The notes: generated from the letters alone by a model not told the origin. A stretch of DNA of 64,000 nucleotides from Amycolatopsis balhimycina FH 1894 (GCF_000384295.1 NZ_KB913037.1:6635533-6699532); one strand, 5' to 3'. Positions 27,294 to 36,719 are shown, counted from the stretch's first letter. Program-made: numbers and translations.

Positions 27294-27357
27294 CTCCAGC
27301 CACCATAGATTTTCTGCGGCGTGTCGGACGGACGGTGGAGGAAGGGGGTGCACGACC

Positions 27358-27618
27358 ATGAGTGACGAGGTCACGGAGGATCCGCTCGGTGAGCGGTACG
27401 GCCTGGTCGGGGTACGGGACATGGGCGAGTACGCCGAAGCCTTGACGCGGTTGCTGGAGCGGGGACGGCGCGAGCGGTGCGCGGCGCTGCTGTCGGAAGC
27501 CGAGGCCTACGCGGCGGCGGAGCTGCTCGGGCAGTTCGCGCAGCTCGATCCGCTGGGTGCGTTGAACCGGCTCGCCGCGTCCCTGGCCAGCCGGCTCTAC
27601 AGCCGCCTTGGCGCCTGA
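27358..27618 (+). CDS. Conserved small protein of the MerR module, copy 1
   Basis: 86 residues; ATG at 27358 after GGAGGAAGGGGG. Helical, charged and without cysteines: VRDMGEYAEALTRLLERGRR, then ALLSEAEAYAAAELLGQFAQLDP and the end LASRLYSRLGA. It closely resembles the 83-residue product of 47144-47395, and both are transcribed away from a MerR-type gene. I do not recognise the family. The conserved pairing suggests the protein acts with, or is controlled by, the small MerR factor. The 290-bp stretch downstream (27619-27908) holds no convincing gene. Confidence 0.75.
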   Translation: MSDEVTEDPLGERYGLVGVRDMGEYAEALTRLLERGRRERCAALLSEAEAYAAAELLGQFAQLDPLGALNRLAASLASRLYSRLGA

Positions 27619-27908
27619 CCACCCGGCAGCGATCAGGCTGCGGGCGAGCTGCCGGCGTTTCGGTCGCCTTCGGCGGCTGCCTCCGCGACATCGGGTGGGG
27701 ATACGGCAGCCACGTGACCACCGGGAGCTGCAGCGACGGCATGGCCCGGTGGAATTTCGGGCACGACTACGAGCCCCCGCCGAGCACCCGCGATCCCGCT
27801 GTGATGATCGGCTGATCGGCCAGGCACAAGGGAACGAGGCAGGGGTCCGAGCCGGCTGATCCCCGCCCCGCCCGCGAGTTCGATGTGCGGCGAGCCTCGT
27901 GCGCGCCA

Positions 27909-27941
27909 GGACGCCCGCTCCCTGCCGGGGAGCGGGCGTCC
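27909..27941. terminator. Terminator of the MFS gene
   Basis: 14-bp perfect stem (27909-27922/27928-27941) with a 5-base loop, 20 bases beyond the stop of the minus-strand transporter gene. Confidence 0.7.
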
Positions 27942-27961
27942 GGCTCGGTGTGCGGACGGCG

Positions 27962-29158
27962 TCAGGTGGTGACGGCGTGGCGAGTTTCCTGCGACGTCTC
28001 CGTGAGGTGCCGGTGGTGCCGGCGCGCCGCCGCCGATCCGGCGATCAGGACGGCCAGGCCCACGACGTTGACCGCGGCGCCGACCCACAGCGGCGAGACG
28101 AACCCGAGTCCGGCGGCCAGGGCCAGGCCACCGAGCCAGGCGCCGAGCGCGTTGCCGATGTTGAAGGCCGCGATGTTGGCGCCGGAGGCCATCGTCGGCG
28201 CGTCCTCGGCGTAGCGCATGATCCGCAGCTGCAGGCCGGGCGCGGCGGCCAGGCCGACGGTGCCCATCAAGAACAGCGAGATGATCGTCAGGACCTGGCT
28301 GTGCGCGGTCAGCGCGAACACCGCCAGCACCGCCGTGAGCAGGGTGAAGATCACGAGCAGTGACTTGTCCAGTGCCCGGTCCGCCGCCTTGCCGCCGAGG
28401 AAGTTGCCGGCGAACATGCCGACCCCGAACAGCACCAGCAGCCAGGGCACGGTGGTGGTGGCGAAGCCGCTGACCTCGGTGAGCGTGAAGGCGATGTAGG
28501 TGAACGCGCCGAACATGCCGCCGTAGGACAGCACGGTGATCGCCGCCGAGATCCAGACCTGGGGCCGGCGGAACACGCCGAGCTCGCCGCGCAGGCTCGT
28601 CCGGCCGACGGGCTCCGGCTGCGGAACCAGCAGCCAGATGCCGGCCAAGGTGACGACGCCGATGACCGTGATCGCCCAGAACGTCGAACGCCAGCCCAGC
28701 TGCTGGCCCAGCAGCGTGCCGAGCGGGACGCCGAGCACGTTGGCCACGGTCAGGCCGCCGAACATCAACGCGATCGCGCTCGCCTTCCGGTTCTCCGGGA
28801 CCATCTCCGACGCGACCACCGCGCCGACGCTGAAGAACGCGCCGTGACACAGGGCCGCGACGATCCGGCCGAGCAGCATCACCGAGTAGACCGGCGCGAC
28901 CGCCGAGATCAGGTTGCCCGCGATGAACAGGACCATCAGCCCGAGCAGTACCTTCTTCCGGTCGAACCGGGTGATCGCCAGGGTCAGCGCGATCGCGCCG
29001 AACGCGACGCTGAGCGCGTAACCCGAGACCAGGTACCCGGCCACCGGCTCGGTGACCCCGAAGTCCGCCGCCACCTCGGGAAGCAGACCCACGATCCCGA
29101 ACTCGGTCAGCCCGATGCCGAAGCCTCCCAGCGCCAAGGCGAGAAGCCCGATAGGCAT
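27962..29158 (-). CDS. MFS transporter, DHA1 (AraJ/PbuE-like) exporter
   Basis: 398 residues with 12 hydrophobic segments. The DHA1 layout is visible: GIGLTEFGIVGLLPEVAADFGV in TM1, GYALSVAFGAIALTLAITRFDRKKVLLG (motif A loop), RIVAALCHGAFFSVGAVVA in TM4 and FGGLTVANVLGVPLGTLLGQ (motif C, typical of exporters) in TM5. Related proteins export sugars, purines or drugs such as chloramphenicol. GGAGGG precedes the ATG. It diverges from the acyltransferase/kinase gene over a 272-bp region with a 9-bp inverted repeat, so it may export that locus's product (inference). Confidence 0.88.
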   Translation of the reverse strand: MPIGLLALALGGFGIGLTEFGIVGLLPEVAADFGVTEPVAGYLVSGYALSVAFGAIALTLAITRFDRKKVLLGLMVLFIAGNLISAVAPVYSVMLLGRIVAALCHGAFFSVGAVVASEMVPENRKASAIALMFGGLTVANVLGVPLGTLLGQQLGWRSTFWAITVIGVVTLAGIWLLVPQPEPVGRTSLRGELGVFRRPQVWISAAITVLSYGGMFGAFTYIAFTLTEVSGFATTTVPWLLVLFGVGMFAGNFLGGKAADRALDKSLLVIFTLLTAVLAVFALTAHSQVLTIISLFLMGTVGLAAAPGLQLRIMRYAEDAPTMASGANIAAFNIGNALGAWLGGLALAAGLGFVSPLWVGAAVNVVGLAVLIAGSAAARRHHRHLTETSQETRHAVTT

Positions 29159-29212
29159 GACTACCCTCCATTCAACTGTGCACGCCTCGTGGGTGAATGA
29201 CCTCGGCTTCAG

Positions 29213-29245
29213 CGTAGGCGGACACCGGAACGGGCACCGCCTACG
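29213..29245. promoter_or_regulatory. Inverted repeat in the divergent MFS / acyltransferase promoter region
   Basis: CGTAGGCGG (29213-29221) and CCGCCTACG (29237-29245), 15 bases apart, 55 bp before the MFS start. Candidate operator; no regulator is assigned. Confidence 0.45.
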
Positions 29246-29430
29246 TAGGTGTAATCGTCACTACGACCTTCGTAACAGTGCGGCCTGTCTCATCGGCTCT
29301 ACCAGCGCTGACTCGCTTGAGCCCGATGCCCGGCGCTCCTACTTTCGATACCACGCGACACCGTCGGGCGGTAGTGCGACGGTTCCCGTTTCCCGTCGAG
29401 GACAAACTCCGGACAACTCAGGGAGAGGCG

Positions 29431-32400
29431 ATGAAAGTGGTTCCTTCCCGTTCACGTTCGACCGTGCTCCCGTTCTGCGGGCGCACCGATCCCCCCACGC
29501 GGAAACGCGCGCCGGGATCCCGGCAGCACCCCGTCGCCGGCGTCTTCCCCGGTCTGGGCAGCCGCGCCGCGTACCAGGACCTCGGCCGTCACCTGCTGGA
29601 TTCCGGGAGCCCGGCAGTGCGCGAGGTCTACCGGCAGGCCGCGCAGGCGTTCGGCGTCCCCGGCCGCCCGGAGAAGCTCCTGCTGATCCCGGAGAACCTG
29701 CCGGCGGAAAGACTGGCGCAGCAGGCTTTCCTCGGCGCGGCGATCCTGGTGCACAGCCTGGCACTGGAAGCCCACCTGCGGGACACGGCGGCGAAGAGCG
29801 GGGTCCCCCTGCACTTCGTGGCCTACACCGGGGAGAGCTTCGGGATCATCACGTCGGCCGTGGCGAGCGGGGCGCTGTCCGTCGGCGACGGCGTCGAGAT
29901 CGCGCGGGTTTTCACGCCGCTGATGCTGGTGGCCGCCGAAGGGGCGGTTCCCGACGAACCGGTCGCCCGCGAGGTCGCCGCGTACCTCCCGGAATCACTG
30001 CGCGGCCGGCAACTGGTCCCCGAACCGTTCCACGTCGTCGCCCTGAAGGGGGACCCCGGAGAACTCGCCGGCACCCTCGGTGAAATCGGGAAGGAGTTCC
30101 CGAAGGTCGATGTCGAAATCCACAAGTTCTATTCGGACCGGCAGACGAACGTGTACGTCCGCCGCGGCGTCAAAGCGGATTTCGACGAGCTCATGGCCCG
30201 GTTCCCCGCGGTGCGGGCGGAGGAGCTGAAGAAACCGACGAACTTCCTGGCCCATTCCGGCCGGATGGGCGGCGTACGCGAAGCACTCGGCCGGTTCCTG
30301 GACGCGAAGGGCATCGTGTTCCACGCGCCGCACACCCCGGTGGTCTCGAACCACGGTGCCGGGCTGCTCACCACGGCCGAGGACGTCCGCACCGGCATCC
30401 TCGCGATCACCGACGAAGTCATGGCGTCGCGGGAGACCGCGGCGACGCTGGCGGACCTCCACCCCGAGCTGGTGGTGGAGCTGGGACTGGGGGAGAAATC
30501 CGTGCAACTGCTGAATGACAACGACATCGCCGCACCCGTGACCGCCTACACCGGGGACCCGACGGACCCGGTGCTCCGCGTGGTCAAGCAGGTCGACGTC
30601 CTGCTGGCCCAGCTGGAGAAGCTGCGCGAGTCGGGCGACCGCCTCGACGACCGGCACCTCGACACGCTCCGCGACCTCTTCCGGCTGACATCGGGCAATC
30701 GGTTCGGCGAGGAGTACCTCTTCCAGAACATGCGGCGTGTCATCACCGAAGAGATGTTCCGCGCCAGGCGGGACGCCGCACCGGCCTTCTACGAACTCCT
30801 CGAGGTCTTCCAGCACACCCACCGGCACCGCGCGGACATCGACGCCGGCGACGGCGAGCTGGTGCTGCGGGCGCGGTTGAAGAAGGAGCTCACCGGCGAC
30901 CGGCCGGGCGAGGTCTACACCGAGCTCAGGCTGGTCGACCGGGCGGGCCGCGTCACCGACCGGAAGCTCGCCACGACCGGGCGGCACGAGGTCGTGGTCG
31001 TCCACTTCGACCGGCTCGCCTACCACAGCCAAGCGGCCATCCCGCGGCAGCAGGCCCTCTTCCAGGCGCTCCGCCACGACCGGCCGGCGCTGTTCCGGCA
31101 GAACGACTGCTACCTCGAGGGAAGCGACCCGGTGGGCTGGCTGGCGGCCCTGGCGGCGTCGGGCGCGGCGCCGCCGGCCGACGTCGTGGCCCTCCACGAC
31201 CTGTACCGGGAATTCGGCACGGGGCTCGACCTGGAGGCCGCCCTGGACCGCGTGGTGTCCTCGCTGACCTCTCCCGAGTTGCCCCTCGTCTCCCCGGCGG
31301 GCGTCCCGCTGTGGTCCGCCAAGGACGTCGCGGCCGCCACTCGCGGCGTCTTCCTCGACGGCGCTCTCGACACCGGACCCCGGCGGATCCACCTCAACGG
31401 GAACTGCCGGATCCTGGCGCTCGGATCCGCATTCGAAGGGGTCGACGCCGGGCCACACCGGGCCGACGTCATCTCCATCTCCTCTCCGGCCGAGGTCCGG
31501 ACGACGGGCGTCAACGCGGCGCTGGACGAGTTCGAGGACCACTGCCTCCTGTCCATGACCGTGGAGAACGAGAAGGTGCTGCGCTACGCCCAGAGCCGCC
31601 GGGTGCTCAGCGGGACCGTCAACGCCTACCTCGAGATCGGCGAACGCGTCCTGGGCTTCGGCAACGGCGGCAGCGAGTCCATGACGATCTTCCTGCGCAA
31701 GGACGGCGAAGACCGGACCACCGTCCGCAAGGTCCTGAGCGAGGCGCTGACCACGGTCAGCTGGAACCCGGACGGCCGGGGCGTGATGCTGCCGCCGTTC
31801 GCGAAGGCCCGGAAGCAGGCGGAGTACCTGCAGGCCCTGCCGGAGTCCGTGCGCCGGTACTTCCCCGAGGTGTACGACATCCAGGAGCGGGTCATCCCGG
31901 TTCCGCCGCACCTGCGGACGGACGGCACGACCACTCGCAAGGAAGTCATCTACGAGATGAGCTACGTCCCGGGTGAGGAGGTGAGCCGGTTCGTCGAGCG
32001 GAACTCGCCGCCCCCGGCGGTGGTCGCCCGCCTCTACGAGCAGATCTTCCGGGTGCTGAACCGGGAAGTGCACACGGTGAACCGCGTCCCGGCGCCGGGC
32101 GAGACCCTGGACGTCTCGTACTTCCGGAAGATCGAGGACCGGCTGGCCCTGTGCCGGCGCACGGCGCCGCGCACCTTCACCCCGGAGCTGCTCGACACCG
32201 AGCGGATCGTCATCGACGGCGTCAGCTACCTCAACGCGCCGGCGCTGCTGGCCCGGTTCCGGGCGCACCCGGAGTACCTCCGGATCCTGGAGCCGCGGTT
32301 CCACTCCCTGGTGATGGGCGACACGAACACCGAGAACATCAAGGTCGAGAACTCCGTACCGCTGCTGCACGCCCAGTGGCTGATCGAGCAGGGCGCTCCC

Positions 32401-33186
32401 CGCGAGGAGATCGACGCGGCGCTGGCGGCGATCACGGCGGAGTCCGTCGGGATCCGGTTCCTGGACCCGCGGGCGATCGGCTTCAAGAGCGACGGCCGGG
32501 ACACGCGCGACGACGCGATGTACGACAACAAGCCGTGGCACAACTCCATCGGCCACTACGACGAGATCCACTACGAGCAGTTCACCCTGCGGGTCAGGAC
32601 CGGCGCGGGCCGGACGCCCCGGGTCGACATCGGTTTCGTGGCGGGGAACCCGTACCAGAAGTCCTACGGGGTGCGGGACGTGGTGGCCCGGGGTGAAGAC
32701 GTCGACCCGGCCGCGCCGCGCGGGATGGAGGACTACTTCGCCACCGTGATGGCGGCCGTGCACCGGGACGACCCGGAATCGCGCCAGCTCAAGGATCCCT
32801 ACTGGCTCATCCGGTTCGTCTTCATGATGGGCACCCACTTCACGGCCATGCCGCCGTTCCACTTCCAGTCGGAGCTGGACGGGACGTTGACCGACACCTA
32901 CCAGGCGCAGCGCCGGCCGGTGGCGATCTACTGCGAGGGCGTCAAGTGGCTGAACTGGGCGCTGCAGCTGCTGACCGGCGAGCGGACGGAGTTCCTGGGG
33001 GTGCCGGTGCCGTCGCTGGCTCACCTGGAGCGTCCGCACCGGCGCACGACGTCCGCCGGGCACACCCGTCGTCGCGTGGTGCCCGGACAGCACACTCCCC
33101 GCTCGCCGCGACCGAGCACCCGACCGGCGGTCAACGCACGGCACACCACCGGGCACCCGCACGCCCGGCAGAAGGAGGAGGGCTGA
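29431..33186 (+). CDS. Acyltransferase-like domain fused to a kinase-like domain
   Basis: 1251 residues; ATG 29431 with GGGAGAG upstream. Residues about 45-330 look like a malonyl-CoA:ACP acyltransferase: GVFPGLGSRAAYQDLGRHLL, the nucleophile in GESFG (Ser136) and HAPHTPVVSN near 300. Residues about 430-780 are unassigned. Residues about 800-1200 resemble aminoglycoside-phosphotransferase/choline-kinase folds, with VIYEMSYVPGEEVSRFVE, MGDTNTENIKV (catalytic-loop position, near 963) and FLDPRAIG (metal-site position, near 1010). The canonical HGD is changed to MGD. The last 50 residues are low-complexity basic. I know no family with this full layout; a role in making a specialised metabolite is inferred from neighbours. 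Confidence 0.75.
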   Translation: MKVVPSRSRSTVLPFCGRTDPPTRKRAPGSRQHPVAGVFPGLGSRAAYQDLGRHLLDSGSPAVREVYRQAAQAFGVPGRPEKLLLIPENLPAERLAQQAFLGAAILVHSLALEAHLRDTAAKSGVPLHFVAYTGESFGIITSAVASGALSVGDGVEIARVFTPLMLVAAEGAVPDEPVAREVAAYLPESLRGRQLVPEPFHVVALKGDPGELAGTLGEIGKEFPKVDVEIHKFYSDRQTNVYVRRGVKADFDELMARFPAVRAEELKKPTNFLAHSGRMGGVREALGRFLDAKGIVFHAPHTPVVSNHGAGLLTTAEDVRTGILAITDEVMASRETAATLADLHPELVVELGLGEKSVQLLNDNDIAAPVTAYTGDPTDPVLRVVKQVDVLLAQLEKLRESGDRLDDRHLDTLRDLFRLTSGNRFGEEYLFQNMRRVITEEMFRARRDAAPAFYELLEVFQHTHRHRADIDAGDGELVLRARLKKELTGDRPGEVYTELRLVDRAGRVTDRKLATTGRHEVVVVHFDRLAYHSQAAIPRQQALFQALRHDRPALFRQNDCYLEGSDPVGWLAALAASGAAPPADVVALHDLYREFGTGLDLEAALDRVVSSLTSPELPLVSPAGVPLWSAKDVAAATRGVFLDGALDTGPRRIHLNGNCRILALGSAFEGVDAGPHRADVISISSPAEVRTTGVNAALDEFEDHCLLSMTVENEKVLRYAQSRRVLSGTVNAYLEIGERVLGFGNGGSESMTIFLRKDGEDRTTVRKVLSEALTTVSWNPDGRGVMLPPFAKARKQAEYLQALPESVRRYFPEVYDIQERVIPVPPHLRTDGTTTRKEVIYEMSYVPGEEVSRFVERNSPPPAVVARLYEQIFRVLNREVHTVNRVPAPGETLDVSYFRKIEDRLALCRRTAPRTFTPELLDTERIVIDGVSYLNAPALLARFRAHPEYLRILEPRFHSLVMGDTNTENIKVENSVPLLHAQWLIEQGAPREEIDAALAAITAESVGIRFLDPRAIGFKSDGRDTRDDAMYDNKPWHNSIGHYDEIHYEQFTLRVRTGAGRTPRVDIGFVAGNPYQKSYGVRDVVARGEDVDPAAPRGMEDYFATVMAAVHRDDPESRQLKDPYWLIRFVFMMGTHFTAMPPFHFQSELDGTLTDTYQAQRRPVAIYCEGVKWLNWALQLLTGERTEFLGVPVPSLAHLERPHRRTTSAGHTRRRVVPGQHTPRSPRPSTRPAVNARHTTGHPHARQKEEG

Positions 33187-33189
33187 CCC

Positions 33190-34665
33190 ATGACCAGTGC
33201 ATCGCCGGCCCTGCCGGTGGCAGGACTGGACGACCTCACCACCGAGTCCCGCATGATCGCGACGCCGTGGAGCCGCATGGTGCGCGGCATCGGGCTCGGC
33301 CAGTACCCCATCGGCTACGACCCCGTCGCCGCCGAACGGATCCGGCACACGTTCGACCTGCTGGCGGCCAAGGTACCGCCGGCCAACTCCTACACGCTGT
33401 TCTCCCGGCTGCTGGCGGACCTGATCCTGAACGTGGCGGACCCGGCCGCGGACTTTTCGCGGGTCGACGTCGGCTCGGCGGTCGGGTCCATTGTGGACGC
33501 GGTGCGGTCGGAGGAGAACCCCTACTACCGCGTCACGGCGGGCAGCATCCTGATGGACGCGTTCGCCAAGCTCGGCCTGGACCACAAGCTGCTGGTCAAC
33601 GAGTGGATGGACTTCCCGGCGGAGATCCTCGCCGCGACCGACCAGATCCGGCCGGACCGGATCAAGGACGAGAACAGCGGACGGCACGGCGACTACGAGC
33701 GGCTTTCCGCGTGTACGGCGGTCTTCCTCGCTCTCGGGCAGCTGGGCCTGGCGGACCGGCTGGTCACCGGCGAACGCGACCACGTCCGCGAGGCGCTGGA
33801 CCTCCTGGAACGGATCCCCGCGCCCTTCTTCCGCGGGCGCGGCGGATCCATGCTGCTCTCGGTGGTCTCGCTGCTCGGGTACGACCGGTACCTCTTCGAC
33901 GGACCCCGGGACTACCTGAAGGAGGTCCTGGACCACCTCGACCGCGCGGACGAGCTGAACCTCCCGCCGGCTTTCCCGCAGCCGATGACCGAAGCGTTCG
34001 GGAAGATCTACCCGCTGCTGACCATGCTGAACGCCATCGCGATGTCCGGTCGCGCCGAGTACCTGACCTACCGGAAGGACCGGCTGGCGGAGGCGAAGGA
34101 CCTCCTGGGCCGCATCGACCCGGTGGAGCGGACCCACATGGCGCTGTACTACCTCGTGGCGCTGCACAACCTGGGCCGCCTGTCCGCGGAGGTGCCGGAC
34201 CTGGACGCCTTCGTGGAAGACGTGCTGGGGCAGTGGGATCAGGCCGATCCCGGCGCGAACTTCTTCCGCAACGGGATCGCCTACCCCTACATGATCGAGA
34301 CGGCCATGGTGACCGGCCGGCCGGACCTGATCACCGCACGGGGGCTGGACCGCCTGGCCGGCTCCTACCCCGATCTGGACCGGACCGACCTGGACCGGGC
34401 CAACCGTCCCTACCCGTTCAGCTACGCGCTGAACATGCTGGGCGAGATCGGTGCGGTGGACCGGCTCTACGTGCCGTCGGCCCGGTACGGCGGCCGCTCG
34501 GCCGTGGCCTGGGTCGTCGACCACCTGTCCGACGGCGGCCGGGAAGAAGGGAACCGGCTCTCCATGCTGGACCACGCGCTGGTCAGCTACGCCCTGCGGT
34601 TGCGAGGACGGGACCGCGCCGAGACGGAGTTGTTCCGGAACTTCCGGTTCCGGCTCGCGTCCTGA
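33190..34665 (+). CDS. Helical protein of unknown function, partner of the acyltransferase/kinase fusion
   Basis: 491 residues; ATG 33190 is three bases after the preceding stop, with AAGGAGG inside the end of that gene, so the two are co-translated. The sequence is almost entirely helical with repeated pairs of amphipathic helices (LLADLILNVADPA, GSILMDAFAKLGLDHKLLVNEW, GGSMLLSVVSLLGYDRYLF, MALYYLVALHNLGRLSAEVPDL), suggesting an alpha/alpha toroid or TPR-like solenoid. No DDxxD, Cys-rich or nucleotide-binding motif was seen, and no signal peptide. It is probably a scaffold or an enzyme acting with the fusion protein. A strong terminator follows. Confidence 0.72.
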   Translation: MTSASPALPVAGLDDLTTESRMIATPWSRMVRGIGLGQYPIGYDPVAAERIRHTFDLLAAKVPPANSYTLFSRLLADLILNVADPAADFSRVDVGSAVGSIVDAVRSEENPYYRVTAGSILMDAFAKLGLDHKLLVNEWMDFPAEILAATDQIRPDRIKDENSGRHGDYERLSACTAVFLALGQLGLADRLVTGERDHVREALDLLERIPAPFFRGRGGSMLLSVVSLLGYDRYLFDGPRDYLKEVLDHLDRADELNLPPAFPQPMTEAFGKIYPLLTMLNAIAMSGRAEYLTYRKDRLAEAKDLLGRIDPVERTHMALYYLVALHNLGRLSAEVPDLDAFVEDVLGQWDQADPGANFFRNGIAYPYMIETAMVTGRPDLITARGLDRLAGSYPDLDRTDLDRANRPYPFSYALNMLGEIGAVDRLYVPSARYGGRSAVAWVVDHLSDGGREEGNRLSMLDHALVSYALRLRGRDRAETELFRNFRFRLAS

Positions 34666-34678
34666 AGCGACAAAGCGA

Positions 34679-34711
34679 GAAATCCCCGGCCACCTGGTGG
34701 CCGGGGATTTC
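34679..34711 (+). terminator. Terminator of the acyltransferase/kinase operon
   Basis: 14-bp perfect stem (34679-34692/34698-34711), 13 bases after the stop, followed by GTCTTTCG. Confidence 0.8.
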
Positions 34712-34723
34712 GTCTTTCGTGCG

Positions 34724-34903
34724 TCACTTGGTTGCCGCGGCGAGGGCACCGCCCGAAACCGCCGGTGCGGGACTTCGCTCGCACTCGGGCCGCCAGGTGC
34801 CCACGTGCACCCACTGCCGCCGCCACCGCAACGTGGCCAGCACCGTCGACCGCGCACAGCGCGGACACGGCTGGGGTGCCGAGTCGACCCACATCGCTGC
34901 CAT
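34724..34903 (-). CDS. 59-residue cysteine-containing small protein
   Basis: A short gene with a good ribosome site (GGAGG five bases before the ATG at 34903) and TGA at 34724-34726. The product has QPCPRCARSTVL and then WVHVGTWRPECERSP: Cys13, Cys16, His33 and Cys41, a pattern that could bind one zinc ion. Rich in Trp and Arg, ending in an Ala-rich tail. Two of its longer shadow frames are less convincing because they lack a ribosome site. Family not recognised; it might bind nucleic acid or act as a small regulator beside the two-component system that follows on the same strand. Confidence 0.6.
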   Translation of the reverse strand: MAAMWVDSAPQPCPRCARSTVLATLRWRRQWVHVGTWRPECERSPAPAVSGGALAAATK

Positions 34904-34998
34904 CGGAACCTCCGGTGATGTCGAGGGTTTTCGATACCCGGAGAATGACAGGCGACGGCTACGCCACGGTTATGTGTGAGTCCTCAGTGGACACTCGG

Positions 34999-35658
34999 TC
35001 AGTAGTCGAGGCCCTCGATGAGCCGGGCCTGGACCGCCTTCTTGATCGCGTCGACGCGGGACACCGCACCCAGCTTGCCGTAGATGTTGGTGAGGTGCCG
35101 TTTCACGGTGCCCTCGCTGATGAACAGGCGCGAGGCGATCTGCGCGTTGCTCATCGCCGCGGCGACCAGCCGCAGGACCTCCAGCTCCCGTTCGGACAGC
35201 AGGGTTCGCTGCTCCTGCTGCCGCTCGAGCGACTCCATCGTCGCGCGCGGGATCGACAGCAGCACGTTGTCCCTGGTGCGGCTCACCGACCGGATCGCGG
35301 CGATGAGCTCGTCGCGGGCGATGCTCTTCACCAGGTAGGCGGCCGCGCCGTAGTCCAGCAGTTCGCGCACGAGCGCGGGCGCGTCGTGCATGGTCAGGAT
35401 GACCACGGCCGTGTCGGGGGACGTCCGCCGGACCCGCTCGATCACCGCCTTCGCGCCGGGCCCGGGCATCTCGACGTCGAGCAGCAGGACGTTCGGCCGG
35501 TGCCGCTGGACGAGCGTGACGACCTCGTCCCCGTGGGCGGCCTCGCCGATGACGTCGAACTCCGGATCCGTCGACAGCAGCTCGCGCAGCCCCTGGCGGA
35601 ACAGGGTGTGGTCGTCGGCGACGACGATGGTGACCTTCGGCTCGCGCGCGCCGGTCAT
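34999..35658 (-). CDS. NarL/LuxR-family response regulator
   Basis: 219 residues: receiver domain with DD at VADDHTLFRQGLRELL, the phosphoacceptor Asp in NVLLLDVEMPG, then Thr and Lys (VVILTM, YLVKSI), and a LuxR helix-turn-helix (LSERELEVLRLVAAAMSNAQIASRLFISEGTVKRHLTNIYGKL). Its ATG overlaps the stop of the sensor kinase gene (ATGA), forming one operon. Likely controls the neighbouring acyltransferase/UbiA locus. Confidence 0.93.
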   Translation of the reverse strand: MTGAREPKVTIVVADDHTLFRQGLRELLSTDPEFDVIGEAAHGDEVVTLVQRHRPNVLLLDVEMPGPGAKAVIERVRRTSPDTAVVILTMHDAPALVRELLDYGAAAYLVKSIARDELIAAIRSVSRTRDNVLLSIPRATMESLERQQEQRTLLSERELEVLRLVAAAMSNAQIASRLFISEGTVKRHLTNIYGKLGAVSRVDAIKKAVQARLIEGLDY

Positions 35659-36719
35659 CGATGAGCTCCGAGGTGGGTGACCACGATCGAGATCTCCGTT
35701 CCCACGTCCGGGGTGGCGGTGATCGAAAACGTGCCCCCCAGGAGCTCGAGCCGCTCACGCATGGACGACAGCCCGACACCCGACCGCGCGGCGAGCGCGG
35801 CGGCGAGGTCGAACCCCCGCCCGTCGTCCCGCACGGTCGCGTGCACCGCCGCGTCGGCCACCGTGACGGTCACCTCCAGCGTGCGCGCGCCCGAATGCAG
35901 CACGACGTTCCGGATGGCTTCGCGGAGGACGATGTACAGCTCCTCGCACACCTCGTCCGGCAGGTGCTCGTCGCCGGTCACCGACACCGTGGTGCGAATG
36001 CACGACGGGACCCGGGTGGCCACGTAGTCGTCGAGCGCCTTCGCGAGGCCGCCGATCTCGACCGCGGACTCCCGCAGTTCCCTGGCGAGGCCGCGGATCG
36101 AGTCGAGGGCTTCGCGCAACGCGGTGCGGGCGGTGCCGATCCGCGCCCGGGCGCGGATCGGGTCCGTGTCGGCGTAGACGTCGTACAGCTCGAGGTCCTG
36201 CAGGGCCACGCCGACCGAATGGGCGGCGCGGTCGTGCAGCTCCCGGCCGATCCGGCGCCGTTCGTCGCGGTGCGAGTGGTTCACCTTGCCGAGCAGGAAG
36301 CTGGCGTAGGACACCGCGCCGATCCCGACCCGGTGCATGATCGACTCCTGCAGCGCGCCGGCGGCGGTGAGCAGCGCGGTCTCTTCCCGGTCGCGCAGCC
36401 GGGTCCGCTCCAGCACCACCGGAAGCAGGACCCGGTACATCGTCACCGCGGCGTGGGCCGACTCGATCGGGTGCACGCCCCGGCTGGCCCGGCTGGCGCC
36501 GATCTCCGCGCTGAGCCGTTCCCCCTCGTCCGCGGGCGGCGGGGTGCCCGCGATCGCGGTTTCGACGTCCTCGAGGACGGATTCCGCCTGGCGCAGCAAC
36601 TGGGCGGTGGCCTCCGGGACATCGGCCAGGCGATTGCCCGCCGCCTGCAGGTGATCATGGAACGAGCGCACGGTCTCCCGCCGGATGGCGGCGGGGAACA
36701 TCACGTCCTCATCGGCCAC
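35655..36719 (-). CDS. Cytoplasmic sensor histidine kinase (HisKA_3 type)
   Basis: 354 residues without a transmembrane segment. The dimerisation/phosphoacceptor helix reads DERRRIGRELHDRAAHSVGVALQDLELYD (His in ELHDR), and the ATPase domain has LREAIRNVVLHSGA (N box), VRDDGRGFD and GVGLSSMRERLELLGG. The N-terminal 150 helical residues may sense a cytoplasmic signal or partner. It would phosphorylate the response regulator encoded directly downstream. Confidence 0.92.
   Translation of the reverse strand: MADEDVMFPAAIRRETVRSFHDHLQAAGNRLADVPEATAQLLRQAESVLEDVETAIAGTPPPADEGERLSAEIGASRASRGVHPIESAHAAVTMYRVLLPVVLERTRLRDREETALLTAAGALQESIMHRVGIGAVSYASFLLGKVNHSHRDERRRIGRELHDRAAHSVGVALQDLELYDVYADTDPIRARARIGTARTALREALDSIRGLARELRESAVEIGGLAKALDDYVATRVPSCIRTTVSVTGDEHLPDEVCEELYIVLREAIRNVVLHSGARTLEVTVTVADAAVHATVRDDGRGFDLAAALAARSGVGLSSMRERLELLGGTFSITATPDVGTEISIVVTHLGAHR

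Noticed and set aside
27619..27908. Short open frames downstream of the first small MerR-module gene
   Set aside because: No ribosome site, codon bias or recognisable product on either strand.
29995..34857. 1620-codon open frame on the minus strand
   Set aside because: Antisense shadow of the acyltransferase/kinase and helical protein genes; its product is Arg/Val/His-rich with no motifs or signal, as expected for high-GC reverse complements.
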